In this document: positions 9,923-21,137 of the stretch, one piece after another | Layout of the letters: every line of letters begins with the position of its first letter | Position numbering within the stretch: the stretch's first letter is position 1 | Source: Pseudomonas wayambapalatensis | GTDB taxonomy: Bacteria > Pseudomonadota > Gammaproteobacteria > Pseudomonadales > Pseudomonadaceae | NCBI GenBank assembly: GCA_014268975.2 | Contig: CP077096.1 | Coordinates: forward strand, 677,001 to 741,000 | DNA length: 64,000 nucleotides | Direction of reading: 5' to 3' | Translations under genes and position numbers: made by a program | Notes under the pieces: generated by a model | What the model saw: the letters and a program-made list of their open reading frames with translations, nothing else | Database searches by the model: none | What the model was told of the DNA's origin: nothing

Positions 9923-11074
9923 TCACGGCACCTTCGGCACTTCAGGCAGGGCAGCCCCCTTGGGCCACAGCATCCAGATCTGTCCTTGCTGCTTCATGTT
10001 GCCTGCCAGCTCGCCGGCCTCGGGGCCGGTGCCCCAGAACAAGTCGGCGCGCACTTCGCCGGTGATCGCGCCGCCGGTGTCTTGCGCACCCACCGGGCGC
10101 ACCACCGGCGAGCCATCCGGCCGGGTGGTGGACAGCCACAGCAGGCTGCCCAGCGGAATCACCTTGCGGTCGATGGCCACGCTGTAGCCTGCGGTCAATG
10201 GCACGTTGAGCGAGCCGCGCGGGCCTTCGTTGCTGTCGGTTCCTGCGGCGAAGAACACATAGCTCGGGTTGCTCGCCAGCAGCTCCGGCACCCGCTGGGG
10301 GTTGGCCTGGGCCCAGGCGTGGATGCTGCCCATGGTCACGTCTTCTTTTTTCAATTGGCCCTGATCCACCAGCCAGCGGCCAATCGGTCGGTAAGGGTGG
10401 CCGTTTTGGTCGGCATAGCCCAGGCGCAGTTGGCGACCGCTCTCCAGTTGCACGCGACCGGAACCCTGGATCTGCAGGAACTGCAGGTCCATCGGGTCGG
10501 TCAGCCAGGCCAGCACCGGCGCCTTCACACCCTGGCGGTTGATCACTTCGGCGGTGTCGTAGGGCTTGAGCACGCGACCTTCGAGACGACCGCGCAGGCG
10601 TTTGCCCTTGAGTTCGGGGTATACGCTGGCCAGGTCGACCACGATCATGTCGTCGGGCGGACCATAGACCGGGACACTGGCCTTTGCGGTACGTGTCAGG
10701 CTGCCGGGATAGACCGGTTCGTAGTAGCCGGTGATCAGGCCATTGGCGTTGTTTTCTGCAGAGCGCAGACCATAGACCTGCAGATTCTGTTGCAGGAAGG
10801 CGCGCACCTGGGCGGCGTCTGCCGGTACTCCGGCAGCGGCATTGCAGGTAGCGGCCCACACCGGATCACGCTTGAGTTTCTCGCAGCCGTTGCGCCAGGC
10901 CTGGAAGCCTGCGACCAGGTCGGTGTCAGTGACACTCGGCAAATCTTGCCAGGTGGCATCGGCATAGGTGGCGATGGCGTGGGGCTCAGGTTTTGTACCC
11001 TCACCGCCGTTGCAGCCGGCCAGCAGGGCCAGGGCCGGGAGTGCCCAGGCGAGAGGGCGCAAAGCAGATTTCAT
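9923..11074 (-). CDS. mltA: Membrane-bound lytic murein transglycosylase A
   Basis: Outer-membrane lipoprotein that cleaves peptidoglycan glycan strands with 1,6-anhydro-muramyl ends. The signal peptide has a clear lipobox, LLAG-C, at Cys21. The family core is present: GYYEPVYPGS early on, LQIQGSGRVQLESG, GHPYRPIGRWLVDQG, and the 3D-domain segment GAQDTGGAITGEVRADLFWG with the catalytic Asp. The length of 383 is normal. It is divergent from the cytochrome c'-like gene, 119 bases away. Confidence 0.96.
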   Translation of the reverse strand: MKSALRPLAWALPALALLAGCNGGEGTKPEPHAIATYADATWQDLPSVTDTDLVAGFQAWRNGCEKLKRDPVWAATCNAAAGVPADAAQVRAFLQQNLQVYGLRSAENNANGLITGYYEPVYPGSLTRTAKASVPVYGPPDDMIVVDLASVYPELKGKRLRGRLEGRVLKPYDTAEVINRQGVKAPVLAWLTDPMDLQFLQIQGSGRVQLESGRQLRLGYADQNGHPYRPIGRWLVDQGQLKKEDVTMGSIHAWAQANPQRVPELLASNPSYVFFAAGTDSNEGPRGSLNVPLTAGYSVAIDRKVIPLGSLLWLSTTRPDGSPVVRPVGAQDTGGAITGEVRADLFWGTGPEAGELAGNMKQQGQIWMLWPKGAALPEVPKVP

Positions 11075-11193
11075 AAGCAGGGTCCTGTTGCGGGCACAGA
11101 TGAAAAATCGCCCTTGTCTTTTGTGTGGCTATTGGTCTTTACCCGGCGGGCAGCGATACTGGCGACCCGTTCATGCAGGCCGAAGAGACCGTG

Positions 11194-11640
11194 ATGTTCA
11201 AGCGATTGACCGTAGTGCTGCTCGCCACCCTGGCCCTGACCGCTTGCGAGCGTGTCGATCCGAACTCGCCATTGGGCCAGCGCAAGGCGATCTTCAAGGA
11301 CATGCTCAAGACCAGCGAAGACCTGGGCGGCATGTTGCGCGGCCGCTTGCCGTTCGACGGGATGAGGTTCGCCGAGGGGGCGGTGAAGCTCGATACCCTG
11401 GCCCACGAACCCTGGCAGCACTTCCCGCAGGCGCGTGACGGGGGTGACAGCAGCGCCCGGCCTGAGGTCTGGGAGCGCCAGGCGCGGTTTCATGACCTGG
11501 CCCGCCAGCTCGAGGGGGTTACCGGCGAACTGGTCGGTGTGACCCGCAGCCAGCCACTGGATGCGGCTGGGCTGAAGGCGCCGATGGACCGCGTCGAGGC
11601 GGCGTGCAAGGCCTGTCATACCGAGTTTCGCAATCATTGA
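11194..11640 (+). CDS. Cytochrome c'-like lipoprotein
   Basis: 148-residue protein with a C-terminal heme c site (CKACH, close to the end), the placement seen in cytochrome c' four-helix-bundle proteins. The N-terminus MFKRLTVVLLATLALTACERVD has a lipobox (LTAC), so the protein should be membrane-anchored rather than soluble periplasmic, unlike classic cytochrome c'. I prefer the ATG at 11194 because it gives a standard lipoprotein signal; earlier ATGs add unsuitable residues. Family members bind NO or act in electron transfer; the role here is not known. Confidence 0.85.
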   Translation: MFKRLTVVLLATLALTACERVDPNSPLGQRKAIFKDMLKTSEDLGGMLRGRLPFDGMRFAEGAVKLDTLAHEPWQHFPQARDGGDSSARPEVWERQARFHDLARQLEGVTGELVGVTRSQPLDAAGLKAPMDRVEAACKACHTEFRNH

Positions 11641-11686
11641 TGATCTGCAGTGCCCTGTGCGGGAGCGGCCGCGCTTGCCGTTGGCC

Positions 11687-12082
11687 TCAGCGCTCGAGCT
11701 CGTCGACCGCTTCCTGCAGTTCTTTCTTCGCCTCGGCGAGCTTCTCCTTGCGCTTGTTGATCTTTTCCGCGTCACCTTTTTTCATGGCCTTGTCCAGGTC
11801 CTTGGTGCGTTGGTTCACCTCGTGGCGGGCATCGAGCACCTTCTGCTCGCGTTCCTTGCGCAGGCCCGCATCGGTGCAGTGTTCGGTGACTTCGCTCAGT
11901 GCCTTTTCCAGGCCCGCCTGCTGGTCGGTGTTGCCGTGTGCACGGGCTTGCTCGATCTGGGTGCTGATGGCCTGGCGCTTGGCGGCGCAGCCGGTCAGCT
12001 CCGGCTGCACCTCTGCGGCCAGGGCGCTGTTGGCGACCAGGCCCAGTGCGGAAGACAGAATGAAGGTCGAGAGCAGTTTCAT
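11687..12082 (-). CDS. DUF1090-family periplasmic protein
   Basis: 131 residues: a cleavable signal peptide (MKLLSTFILSSALGLVANSALA), then a highly charged helical body with a Cys near its start (LTGCAAK) and another at EHC. The C-terminal half is a Lys/Glu-rich coiled coil. This matches DUF1090 (YqjC-like) proteins, whose function is unknown. It is convergent with the cytochrome c'-like gene and lies 56 bases downstream of ligB on the same strand. Confidence 0.85.
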   Translation of the reverse strand: MKLLSTFILSSALGLVANSALAAEVQPELTGCAAKRQAISTQIEQARAHGNTDQQAGLEKALSEVTEHCTDAGLRKEREQKVLDARHEVNQRTKDLDKAMKKGDAEKINKRKEKLAEAKKELQEAVDELER

Positions 12083-12138
12083 GAAGGGCTCCAGTCGGGA
12101 GGCGGCAGAAACGGAAATGCTGCCCTGATCTGCGAAAA

Positions 12139-13863
<1,725 letters not shown>

Positions 13864-13905
13864 TCAGGTGTGCCGGGACAGGACTGTCAGGTGATGTGTC
13901 ACAAA

Positions 13906-13937
13906 AAAGCCCCTGCTGATTGCTCGGCAGGGGCTTT
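13906..13937. terminator. Bidirectional terminator between metK and ligB
   Basis: AAAGCCCCTGC (13906-13916) and GCAGGGGCTTT (13927-13937) form an 11-bp stem with a run of A on one side. On the minus strand this ends metK with a T tract. Confidence 0.85.
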
Positions 13938-13957
13938 CCGTTACTGCTGTAGGAGGC

Positions 13958-15148
13958 TTACAGGCCGGCGGCGTCGCGCAGGGCGGCGGCGCGGTCGGTG
14001 CGCTCCCAGGTGAAGGTGGTGAAGGTGTCGTCACCCACGGTCTTCTGCTGCGGCTCACGGCCGAAGTGACCGTAGGCGGCCGTCTCCTGGTACATCGGGT
14101 GCAGCAGGTCGAGCATGGTGGTGATCGCGTAGGGGCGCAGGTCGAAGCACTCGCGCACCAGCTGGATGATCTTGTCGTCGGACACCTTGCCGGTACCGAA
14201 GGTGTTGATCGAGATGGAGGTCGGTTGGGCTACGCCGATGGCGTAGGAAACCTGGATCTCGCAACGCTCGGCCAGGCCTGCGGCAACGATGTTCTTGGCC
14301 ACGTAGCGACCGGCGTAGGCTGCGGAACGGTCGACCTTGGACGGGTCCTTGCCGGAGAACGCGCCACCACCGTGACGGGCCATGCCGCCGTAGGAGTCGA
14401 CGATGATCTTGCGACCGGTCAGGCCGCAGTCGCCCACCGGGCCGCCGATGATGAAGTTGCCGGTCGGGTTGATGTGGTACTGGGTGTCCTTGTGCAGCAG
14501 TTCGGCCGGCAGGGTGTGCTTGACGATCAGTTCCATCACCGCTTCCTGCAGGTCTTTCTGCGACACTTCAGGATTGTGCTGGGTCGACAGGACCACCGCG
14601 TCGATGCCGACCACCTTGCCATTCTCGTAGCGGCAGGTGACCTGGGACTTGGCGTCCGGGCGCAGCCATGGCAGCAGCTTGGACTTGCGCGCTTCGGCCT
14701 GGCGCTCGACCAGGCGGTGCGAGAAGCAGATCGGCGCAGGCATCAGCACTTCGGTTTCGTTGCTGGCGTAGCCGAACATCAGGCCCTGGTCGCCTGCGCC
14801 CTGGTCTTCCGGCTTGGAGCGATCGACGCCCTGGGCGATGTCCACCGACTGCTTGCCGATGATGTTCATCACGGCGCAGGTGGCGCCGTCGAAGCCGACG
14901 TCGGAGCTGTTGTAGCCGATGTCGATGATGACCTTGCGCACCAGGTCTTCCAGATCGACCCAGGCCGAGGTGGTGACTTCGCCGGCGATGATGGCGACAC
15001 CGGTCTTGACCAAGGTTTCACAGGCTACGCGGGCGTATTTGTCCTGGGCGATGATTGCGTCCAGGACCGCGTCGGAAATCTGGTCGGCGATCTTGTCCGG
15101 ATGCCCTTCGGACACGGACTCGGAAGTGAAAAGGGAGTATTCGCTCAT
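13958..15148 (-). CDS. metK: S-adenosylmethionine synthetase
   Basis: Makes SAM from methionine and ATP. The 396-residue length and motifs are standard: [20 protein letters not shown] at the N-terminus, [12 protein letters not shown], the P-loop-like [16 protein letters not shown], and the C-terminal [10 protein letters not shown]. It begins 12 bases after the stop of the ArsR-methyltransferase regulator on the same strand, so the two form an operon. The operator and promoter upstream of that regulator should therefore control metK as well. A terminator follows the gene. Confidence 0.98.
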   Translation of the reverse strand: MSEYSLFTSESVSEGHPDKIADQISDAVLDAIIAQDKYARVACETLVKTGVAIIAGEVTTSAWVDLEDLVRKVIIDIGYNSSDVGFDGATCAVMNIIGKQSVDIAQGVDRSKPEDQGAGDQGLMFGYASNETEVLMPAPICFSHRLVERQAEARKSKLLPWLRPDAKSQVTCRYENGKVVGIDAVVLSTQHNPEVSQKDLQEAVMELIVKHTLPAELLHKDTQYHINPTGNFIIGGPVGDCGLTGRKIIVDSYGGMARHGGGAFSGKDPSKVDRSAAYAGRYVAKNIVAAGLAERCEIQVSYAIGVAQPTSISINTFGTGKVSDDKIIQLVRECFDLRPYAITTMLDLLHPMYQETAAYGHFGREPQQKTVGDDTFTTFTWERTDRAAALRDAAGL

Positions 15149-15160
15149 CTCGAGGGGTTC

Positions 15161-16159
15161 CTAAAATTTACCGATGTGTGTGTCGCCAGCGGCCCGCTGG
15201 AAATGACGGACCTGAATCTGGAAACCGTTACGCAAGCCAACATAGAGGCTGTCCCCGGGAGTCAGCCCCGCAGCATTGGCCCAGCGGGCCAGGTCGTCCT
15301 GCTCGAAGCCCAGCCAGAGGTCGCCGCAGGCGTCCCGCGCCCACCCCTGGTTATGGCTGCACAGCTCGGTGACCAGCAGGCTGCCGCCCGCTTTCACCCG
15401 TTTGGCCAGCAGGCGCAAGGCCAGGGCCGGGTCGCTGAAATGGTGCAGGACCATGTTCAGCACAACGCAGTCGGCTTCCACATCCGTTGCACCCAGTGCA
15501 TCGGCCAACTGCAGGATTACATTATCCAGGCCTTCACGTTCGCAGACCTGGCGAGCCAGTTCGAGCATGGTCGGGCTGTTGTCCATCGCCGTGACCTGAG
15601 CGAAGCGCTGCGCCAGATCAGGCAGGAAGCCGCCATCGCCGGGGCCAACCTCCAGGGCGCTGGCGTCGCTGCCAAAGCTCAGCTTGTCGAGCAGGGCCAG
15701 CAGGCTTTCGCGGTATTGCGGTACACCGGCGATCAGGTCCTGCTGGGCACGGAATTTTTCTTCGACGCGCTGGAAAAAGTCCTGGCTGGTGGCCGCGCGG
15801 CGTTGTTGCACCTGGGCAATACGCGCCTGCACGTCGTCCGGCAGGGCCAGTTCGTCGATTTCCTCGAGCAGGGCCGCATGCAGGCGTCCGCCTTGGCGCA
15901 GGCTGTCGGGCAGGGCGCGGCGATAGAAGATCGCGTTGCCTTCGCGGCGCGTGGCCACCAGTTCCGCCTGGGCCAGCACCTTGAGGTGGTGGCTCATGCC
16001 GGACTGGCCGATGTCGAAGATCTGCGCCAGCTCCAGCACGCCGAACGAATCGCTGGCCAGGGCGCGCAGGACATTCAGGCGCAGCGCATCGCCACTGGCC
16101 TTGCACAGGGCAGCCAGTGTATCGCTTCGCTGGGGGATCGCTTGCGCACGCAGGTTCAT
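15161..16159 (-). CDS. ArsR-type regulator fused to SAM methyltransferase domain (SahR-like)
   Basis: 332 residues in two parts. Residues ~10-90 are an ArsR winged helix (LRLNVLRALASDSFGVLELAQ, then recognition helix GQSGMSHHLKVLAQAELV). Residues ~150-320 are a class I methyltransferase fold with the SAM loop ALEVGPGDGGFLPDLA and VLNMVLHHFSDPA. This fusion is the architecture of SahR, a regulator of methionine-cycle genes that senses S-adenosylhomocysteine. The assignment to SahR is by architecture and by position ahead of metK. The ATG at 16159 lacks a Shine-Dalgarno sequence and is only about two bases from the predicted transcript start. The family call is firm, the ligand inferred. Confidence 0.85.
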   Translation of the reverse strand: MNLRAQAIPQRSDTLAALCKASGDALRLNVLRALASDSFGVLELAQIFDIGQSGMSHHLKVLAQAELVATRREGNAIFYRRALPDSLRQGGRLHAALLEEIDELALPDDVQARIAQVQQRRAATSQDFFQRVEEKFRAQQDLIAGVPQYRESLLALLDKLSFGSDASALEVGPGDGGFLPDLAQRFAQVTAMDNSPTMLELARQVCEREGLDNVILQLADALGATDVEADCVVLNMVLHHFSDPALALRLLAKRVKAGGSLLVTELCSHNQGWARDACGDLWLGFEQDDLARWANAAGLTPGDSLYVGLRNGFQIQVRHFQRAAGDTHIGKF

Positions 16160-16167
16160 GGGGCGGC

Positions 16168-16196
16168 AGTCTAGACAGGCATCGTTGTCCTGGCAA
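16168..16196 (-). promoter_or_regulatory. Promoter of the regulator-metK operon
   Basis: On the minus strand TTGCCA (16196-16191) and TAGACT (16173-16168) are 17 bases apart. The -35 directly abuts the palindrome at 16197-16224. The start of transcription would be at about 16161, next to the ATG. Confidence 0.55.
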
Positions 16197-16224
16197 GCCA
16201 ATATCAAAAAGTTTTGATATTGGC
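16197..16224. promoter_or_regulatory. Palindromic operator upstream of the SahR-like gene
   Basis: Perfect 13-base arms, GCCAATATCAAAA and TTTTGATATTGGC, are separated by two bases. The core ATCAAAA/TTTTGAT symmetry suits a dimeric ArsR-type protein. It sits directly upstream of the regulator's -35, which suggests autoregulation. Confidence 0.75.
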
Positions 16225-16256
16225 TGATGGGTGGCCGATACCAGGCTTTGGAATCC

Positions 16257-16280
16257 GTGGGAGCGGGTTCACCCGCGAAA
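16257..16280. repeat. Single REP-like unit
   Basis: GTGGGAGCGGGTTCACCCGCGAAA is one diverged REP half unit between the SahR-like gene and tkt. Confidence 0.6.
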
Positions 16281-16438
16281 AGCACGAAGCCGATCTCGAG
16301 TTTTTTACCCGAAGTGCCCTCCAATCACAGGAAAAATCCCCGACTGCGACCATCCGTCATTGCCCCGGAGGCCCCCAGTGGGCGAAAATGGCCGCCTTTT
16401 TTCGTTTCACTACTTATTCAAGCCTCAGGAGATAAGCG

Positions 16439-18436
16439 ATGCCCAGCCGTCGTGATCGTGCCAACGCCATTCGTGCCCTCAGCATGGATGCCGTGCAAAA
16501 GGCCAACAGCGGCCACCCAGGTGCCCCCATGGGCATGGCGGATATCGCCGAAGTGCTTTGGCGCGACTACCTCAAGCACAACCCGAGCAACCCGAATTTC
16601 GCCGACCGCGACCGCTTCGTGCTGTCCAACGGCCATGGTTCGATGCTCATCTATTCGCTGTTGCACCTGACCGGCTACGACCTGTCCATCGATGACCTGA
16701 AGGCGTTCCGCCAACTGCACAGCCGCACCCCGGGCCACCCGGAATACGGCTACACCCCGGGCGTCGAGACCACCACCGGCCCGCTCGGCCAGGGTATCGC
16801 CAACGCTGTCGGTTTCGCCCTCGCAGAGAAAGTGCTGGCGGCCCAGTTCAACCGTGAAGGCCACGACATCGTCGATCACAACACCTACGTGTTCCTGGGC
16901 GATGGCTGCATGATGGAAGGTATTTCCCACGAAGTCGCCTCGCTGGCCGGCACCCTGGGCCTGAACAAGCTGATCGCCTTCTACGACGACAACGGCATCT
17001 CCATCGACGGCGAAGTGCACGGCTGGTTCACCGACAACACCCCGGCGCGTTTCGAAGCCTACAACTGGCAGGTGATCCGCAACGTCAACGGCCACGACGC
17101 CGAAGAAATCAAGATGGCGATCGAGACCGCGCGCAAGAGCGACCGTCCGACCCTCATCTGCTGCAAGACCATCATCGGTTTCGGCTCGCCGAACAAGCAG
17201 GGCAAGGAAGACTGCCACGGCGCGCCGCTGGGCAACGACGAAATCGCCCTGGCCCGCAAGGAGCTGAACTGGAACCACGGCCCGTTCGAAATCCCGGCCG
17301 ACATCTACGCCGAGTGGGACGCCAAGGAAGCCGGTGCCAAGGCCGAAGCCGAGTGGAACCAGCGCTTCGACGCCTACGCCAAGGCCTTCCCTGAACTCGC
17401 CGCCGAGTTCAAGCGCCGCGCTGCTGGCGACCTGCCGGCCGATTTCGCCGAGAAGGCCCAGGCCTACATCAATGAAGTCGCCGCCAAGGGCGAAACCATC
17501 GCCAGCCGCAAGGCCAGCCAGAACACCCTCAACGCCTTCGGCCCGCTGCTGCCCGAGTTCCTCGGTGGTTCGGCGGACCTGGCCGGTTCCAACCTGACCC
17601 TGTGGAAAGGTTGCAAGGGCGTCGAGGCCAATGACGCCAGCGGCAACTACGTGTTCTACGGCGTGCGCGAGTTCGGCATGACCGCCATCATGAACGGCGT
17701 GGCCCTGCACGGCGGTCTGGTGCCTTACGGCGCCACCTTCCTGATGTTCATGGAATATGCCCGCAATGCGGTGCGCATGTCGGCGCTGATGAAGCAGCGC
17801 GTCATCCACGTCTATACCCACGACTCCATCGGTCTGGGCGAAGACGGACCGACCCACCAGCCGATCGAGCAACTGACCAGCCTGCGCAGCACGCCGAACC
17901 TGGACACCTGGCGTCCGGGTGACGCGGTCGAGTCGGCCGTGGCCTGGAAAGCCGCCCTGGAGCGCAAGGACGGCCCTTCGGCGCTGATCTTCTCGCGCCA
18001 GAACCTGCAGCACCAGGAACGCAGCGCCCAGCAGATCGCCGACATCGCCCGTGGCGGCTATGTGCTCAAGGACTGCGCCGGCGAGCCTGAGCTGATCCTG
18101 ATCGCCACCGGCTCCGAAGTGGGCCTGGCCGTTCAGGCGTTCGACAAGCTCAGCGAGCAGGGCCGCAAGGTCCGCGTCGTGTCGATGCCAAGCACCAGCG
18201 TGTTCGACGCCCAGGACGCTGCCTACAAGCAGTCGGTACTGCCGTTGGAAGTCGGTGCGCGTATCGCCATCGAAGCTGCCCATGCCGACTTCTGGTACAA
18301 GTACGTCGGCCTCGAAGGCCGCGTCATCGGCATGACCACCTACGGCGAATCGGCCCCGGCCGCCGCGCTGTTTGAGGAGTTCGGCTTCACCCTGGAGAAC
18401 ATCCTGGGTACCGCTGAAGAGCTGCTGGAAGACTGA
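16439..18436 (+). CDS. tkt: Transketolase
   Basis: 665-residue thiamine-diphosphate enzyme that moves two-carbon units in the pentose phosphate pathway. The N-terminus [29 protein letters not shown], the ThDP motif GDGCMMEG...N, the central [10 protein letters not shown] and the pyrimidine-domain FMEYARNA all match. CAGGAG precedes the ATG. It heads a plus-strand cluster with epd, pgk and fba; epd uses erythrose-4-phosphate, a transketolase product, for PLP synthesis. A REP pair separates tkt from epd. Confidence 0.97.
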   Translation: MPSRRDRANAIRALSMDAVQKANSGHPGAPMGMADIAEVLWRDYLKHNPSNPNFADRDRFVLSNGHGSMLIYSLLHLTGYDLSIDDLKAFRQLHSRTPGHPEYGYTPGVETTTGPLGQGIANAVGFALAEKVLAAQFNREGHDIVDHNTYVFLGDGCMMEGISHEVASLAGTLGLNKLIAFYDDNGISIDGEVHGWFTDNTPARFEAYNWQVIRNVNGHDAEEIKMAIETARKSDRPTLICCKTIIGFGSPNKQGKEDCHGAPLGNDEIALARKELNWNHGPFEIPADIYAEWDAKEAGAKAEAEWNQRFDAYAKAFPELAAEFKRRAAGDLPADFAEKAQAYINEVAAKGETIASRKASQNTLNAFGPLLPEFLGGSADLAGSNLTLWKGCKGVEANDASGNYVFYGVREFGMTAIMNGVALHGGLVPYGATFLMFMEYARNAVRMSALMKQRVIHVYTHDSIGLGEDGPTHQPIEQLTSLRSTPNLDTWRPGDAVESAVAWKAALERKDGPSALIFSRQNLQHQERSAQQIADIARGGYVLKDCAGEPELILIATGSEVGLAVQAFDKLSEQGRKVRVVSMPSTSVFDAQDAAYKQSVLPLEVGARIAIEAAHADFWYKYVGLEGRVIGMTTYGESAPAAALFEEFGFTLENILGTAEELLED

Positions 18437-18463
18437 TGCATCAAGCCTGGGGGCAGTGATGCC

Positions 18464-18541
18464 TCCATCGATCGCGGGACAAGCCCGCTCCTACAGCGCA
18501 TGTGTAGTGCTCTGTAGGAGCGGGCTTGTCCCGCGATGGCC
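18464..18541. repeat. Inverted REP pair between tkt and epd
   Basis: Near-perfect inverted copies of ATCGCGGGACAAGCCCGCTC run from 18464 to 18541, with the spacer CGCATGTGTAGTGCT. The structure could act as a transcript end or 3' stabiliser for tkt. Confidence 0.85.
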
Positions 18542-18570
18542 GTTCAACGCACTAGCCACGTGAGTCCCGA

Positions 18571-19629
18571 ATGCCCCAGCGTCCCTACAAAGTTGCACTC
18601 AACGGTTACGGCCGCATTGGCCGCTGTGTCCTGCGCGCACTGTTCGAGCGAGGGGCGAAGGCAGGTTTCGAGATCGTTGCGTTGAACGACCTGGCCGACC
18701 AGGCCAGCCTGGAGTACCTGACGCGCTTCGACTCCACCCACGGGCGTTTCCCCGGCGAGGTGAAGGTCGACGGCGACTGTCTGCATATCAATGGCGACTG
18801 CGTGAAAGTCATGCGCAGCGCCACCCCTGAAGGCATCGACTGGTCCGCCCTGGGCATCGACCTGGTGCTGGAGTGCTCCGGTGCCTACAACACCCGCGCC
18901 GATGGCCAGCGTTTTCTCGACGCCGGCGCGCCGCGCGTGCTGTTCTCGCAGCCGATGGCCAGCGAGGCGGACATCGATGCCACGGTGGTCTACGGTATCA
19001 ACCAGGACCGCCTGACCGGCGACGAGCTGCTGGTCTCGAACGCGTCCTGCACCACCAACTGCGGCGTGCCGCTGTTGCGCGTGCTGGACCAGGCGTTCGG
19101 TATCGAGTACGTGCAGATCACCACCATCCACTCGGCGATGAACGACCAGCCGGTGATCGACGCCTACCACCACGAAGACCTGCGCCGTACCCGTTCGGCG
19201 TTCCAGTCGGTGATCCCGGTGTCCACTGGTCTGGCGCGCGGCATCGAGCGCCTGTTGCCGGAACTTGCCGGGCGAATCCAGGCCAAAGCGGTACGTGTGC
19301 CGACCGTCAACGTCTCGTGCCTGGACATCACCCTGCAGACCGCACGCGACACGACGGCTGCCGAGGTCAACCGGGTGCTGCGCGAGGCGGCGCTGGACGG
19401 CCCGCTCAAAGGCCTGCTGGCCTACACCGAACTGCCCCATGCCAGCTGTGATTTCAACCATGACCCGCACTCGGCCATCGTCGATGCCAGCCAGACCCGC
19501 GTCTCAGGCCCCCGCCTGGTGAACCTGCTGGCCTGGTTCGACAACGAATGGGGGTTCGCCAACCGTATGCTCGACGTTGCCGAACATTATCTGCACGTCG
19601 TCCACCAAACCCGCAGCAAACAGCCCTGA
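18571..19629 (+). CDS. epd: D-erythrose-4-phosphate dehydrogenase
   Basis: 352-residue GAPDH-like enzyme oxidising erythrose-4-phosphate to 4-phosphoerythronate in the DXP-dependent pyridoxal phosphate route. The NAD site is NGYGRIGRCVLRAL. The catalytic Cys is in SNASCTTNC and the His in QITTIHSAMNDQPV, where AMNDQ is typical of Epd and differs from the YTATQ of glycolytic GAPDH. The 12-base gap to pgk shows cotranscription. Its identity is supported by this motif and by the tkt-epd-pgk order. Confidence 0.95.
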   Translation: MPQRPYKVALNGYGRIGRCVLRALFERGAKAGFEIVALNDLADQASLEYLTRFDSTHGRFPGEVKVDGDCLHINGDCVKVMRSATPEGIDWSALGIDLVLECSGAYNTRADGQRFLDAGAPRVLFSQPMASEADIDATVVYGINQDRLTGDELLVSNASCTTNCGVPLLRVLDQAFGIEYVQITTIHSAMNDQPVIDAYHHEDLRRTRSAFQSVIPVSTGLARGIERLLPELAGRIQAKAVRVPTVNVSCLDITLQTARDTTAAEVNRVLREAALDGPLKGLLAYTELPHASCDFNHDPHSAIVDASQTRVSGPRLVNLLAWFDNEWGFANRMLDVAEHYLHVVHQTRSKQP

Positions 19630-19641
19630 AGGACTGCATTC

Positions 19642-20805
19642 ATGACCGTGTTGAAGATGACCGACCTCGACCTGCAAGGTAAGCGCGTACTGATCCGCGA
19701 AGACCTCAACGTGCCTGTGAAGGACGGTGTGGTAACGAGCGATGCGCGTATCCTGGCAGCGCTGCCGACCATCAAGCTGGCCCTGGAAAAGGGCGCCGCG
19801 CTGATGGTCTGCTCGCACCTGGGCCGTCCGACCGAGGGCGAGTTCTCCCAGGAAAACAGCCTCAAGCCGGTCGCCGACTACCTGAGCAAGGCCCTGGGCC
19901 GCGCAGTACCGTTGGTCGCCGACTATCTCGACGGCGTCGAGGTCAAGGCCGGTGAGGTGGTGCTGTTCGAAAACGTACGTTTCAACAAGGGCGAGAAGAA
20001 GAACGCCGACGAGCTGGCGCAGAAGTACGCCGCCCTGTGCGACGTGTTCGTCATGGACGCCTTCGGCACCGCCCACCGCGCCGAGGGTTCCACCCACGGT
20101 GTGGCCAAGTTCGCCAAGGTCGCTGCCGCTGGCCCGCTGCTGGCGGCCGAGCTGGACGCCCTGGGCAAGGCCCTGAAGGCGCCGGCCAAACCCATGGCAG
20201 CCATCGTTGCCGGCTCCAAGGTCTCGACCAAGCTCGACGTGCTCAACAGCCTGTCGACCGTCTGCGACCAGCTGATCGTCGGTGGTGGTATCGCCAACAC
20301 TTTCCTCGCCGCTGCCGGGCACCCGGTCGGCAAGTCGCTGTACGAGCCAGACCTGGTCGAGACCGCCAAGGCCATCGCCGCCAAGGTCAGCGTACCGCTG
20401 CCGGTCGATGTGGTCGTTGCCAAGGAATTCGCCGAGAGCGCCGAAGCCACCGTCAAGGCCATTGCTGACGTGGCCGCCGACGACATGATCCTGGATATCG
20501 GCCCGCAGACCGCCGCCAACTTCGCCGAGCTGCTGAAGTCGTCGAAGACCATCCTGTGGAACGGCCCGGTCGGTGTATTCGAGTTCGACCAGTTCGGCAA
20601 CGGCACTAAAGTGCTGGCCAAGGCCATCGCCGAAAGCGCCGCGTTCTCCATCGCCGGTGGCGGCGACACCCTGGCGGCCATCGACAAGTATGGCGTCGGC
20701 GCTGATATCTCCTACATTTCTACCGGTGGCGGTGCGTTCCTCGAGTTCGTCGAGGGCAAGGTCCTGCCTGCCGTGGCAATCCTGGAAGAACGGGCCAAGG
20801 CCTGA
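19642..20805 (+). CDS. pgk: Phosphoglycerate kinase
   Basis: 387-residue glycolytic/gluconeogenic kinase that transfers phosphate between 1,3-bisphosphoglycerate and ADP. It has [16 protein letters not shown] at the N-terminus, CSHLGRP, the hinge segment, WNGPVGVFE, and the nucleotide loop [14 protein letters not shown]. It lies in the epd-pgk-fba cluster, preceded by GAAGGA. Confidence 0.98.
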   Translation: MTVLKMTDLDLQGKRVLIREDLNVPVKDGVVTSDARILAALPTIKLALEKGAALMVCSHLGRPTEGEFSQENSLKPVADYLSKALGRAVPLVADYLDGVEVKAGEVVLFENVRFNKGEKKNADELAQKYAALCDVFVMDAFGTAHRAEGSTHGVAKFAKVAAAGPLLAAELDALGKALKAPAKPMAAIVAGSKVSTKLDVLNSLSTVCDQLIVGGGIANTFLAAAGHPVGKSLYEPDLVETAKAIAAKVSVPLPVDVVVAKEFAESAEATVKAIADVAADDMILDIGPQTAANFAELLKSSKTILWNGPVGVFEFDQFGNGTKVLAKAIAESAAFSIAGGGDTLAAIDKYGVGADISYISTGGGAFLEFVEGKVLPAVAILEERAKA

Positions 20806-20837
20806 TAGTGACGGCGCCTGGCAAAGGGAGCGACCTG

Positions 20838-21056
20838 ATGGTCAAGCAATTGCCTGTGATGATCGTGGCCTTGTTTTTGGGGGCCTGCTCCAGCGGCGGC
20901 GCCCCCGACAGCGAACCGGCACGTGAGCCCAAGGGCGGCTGTTACCAGTCGCAGTGGCAGGCGGAGACGGTGCCGGTGATCAACAAGCGCCTGGGGCCGG
21001 ACGGGCTGGAGAAGTACGACGAAGAACACCAGCGCAAGGCGCCCGGCTGCCCTTGA
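20838..21056 (+). CDS. Small predicted lipoprotein
   Basis: 72 residues. The signal MVKQLPVMIVALFLGACSSGG has a lipobox (LGAC), and the mature part is ~55 residues with two Cys (GGCYQS and the C-terminal PGCP) that may form a disulfide. GGGAG precedes the ATG. It is inserted between pgk and the next lipoprotein gene on the same strand, 32 bases after pgk. I recognise no named family. Lipidation and periplasmic location are inferred from the signal. Confidence 0.8.
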   Translation: MVKQLPVMIVALFLGACSSGGAPDSEPAREPKGGCYQSQWQAETVPVINKRLGPDGLEKYDEEHQRKAPGCP

Positions 21057-21137
21057 TCGGACAGCGGGCAACCGATGGGCTGTTTTGTGGTCTTGAACAG
21101 AAGGTCCGTGGTGCGGCCTTCGAAGCGAGGATACTCA

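Noticed and set aside
14066..16174. A 702-codon plus-strand frame
   Set aside because: Antisense to metK and the SahR-like gene, both firmly identified; no ribosome site or domain.
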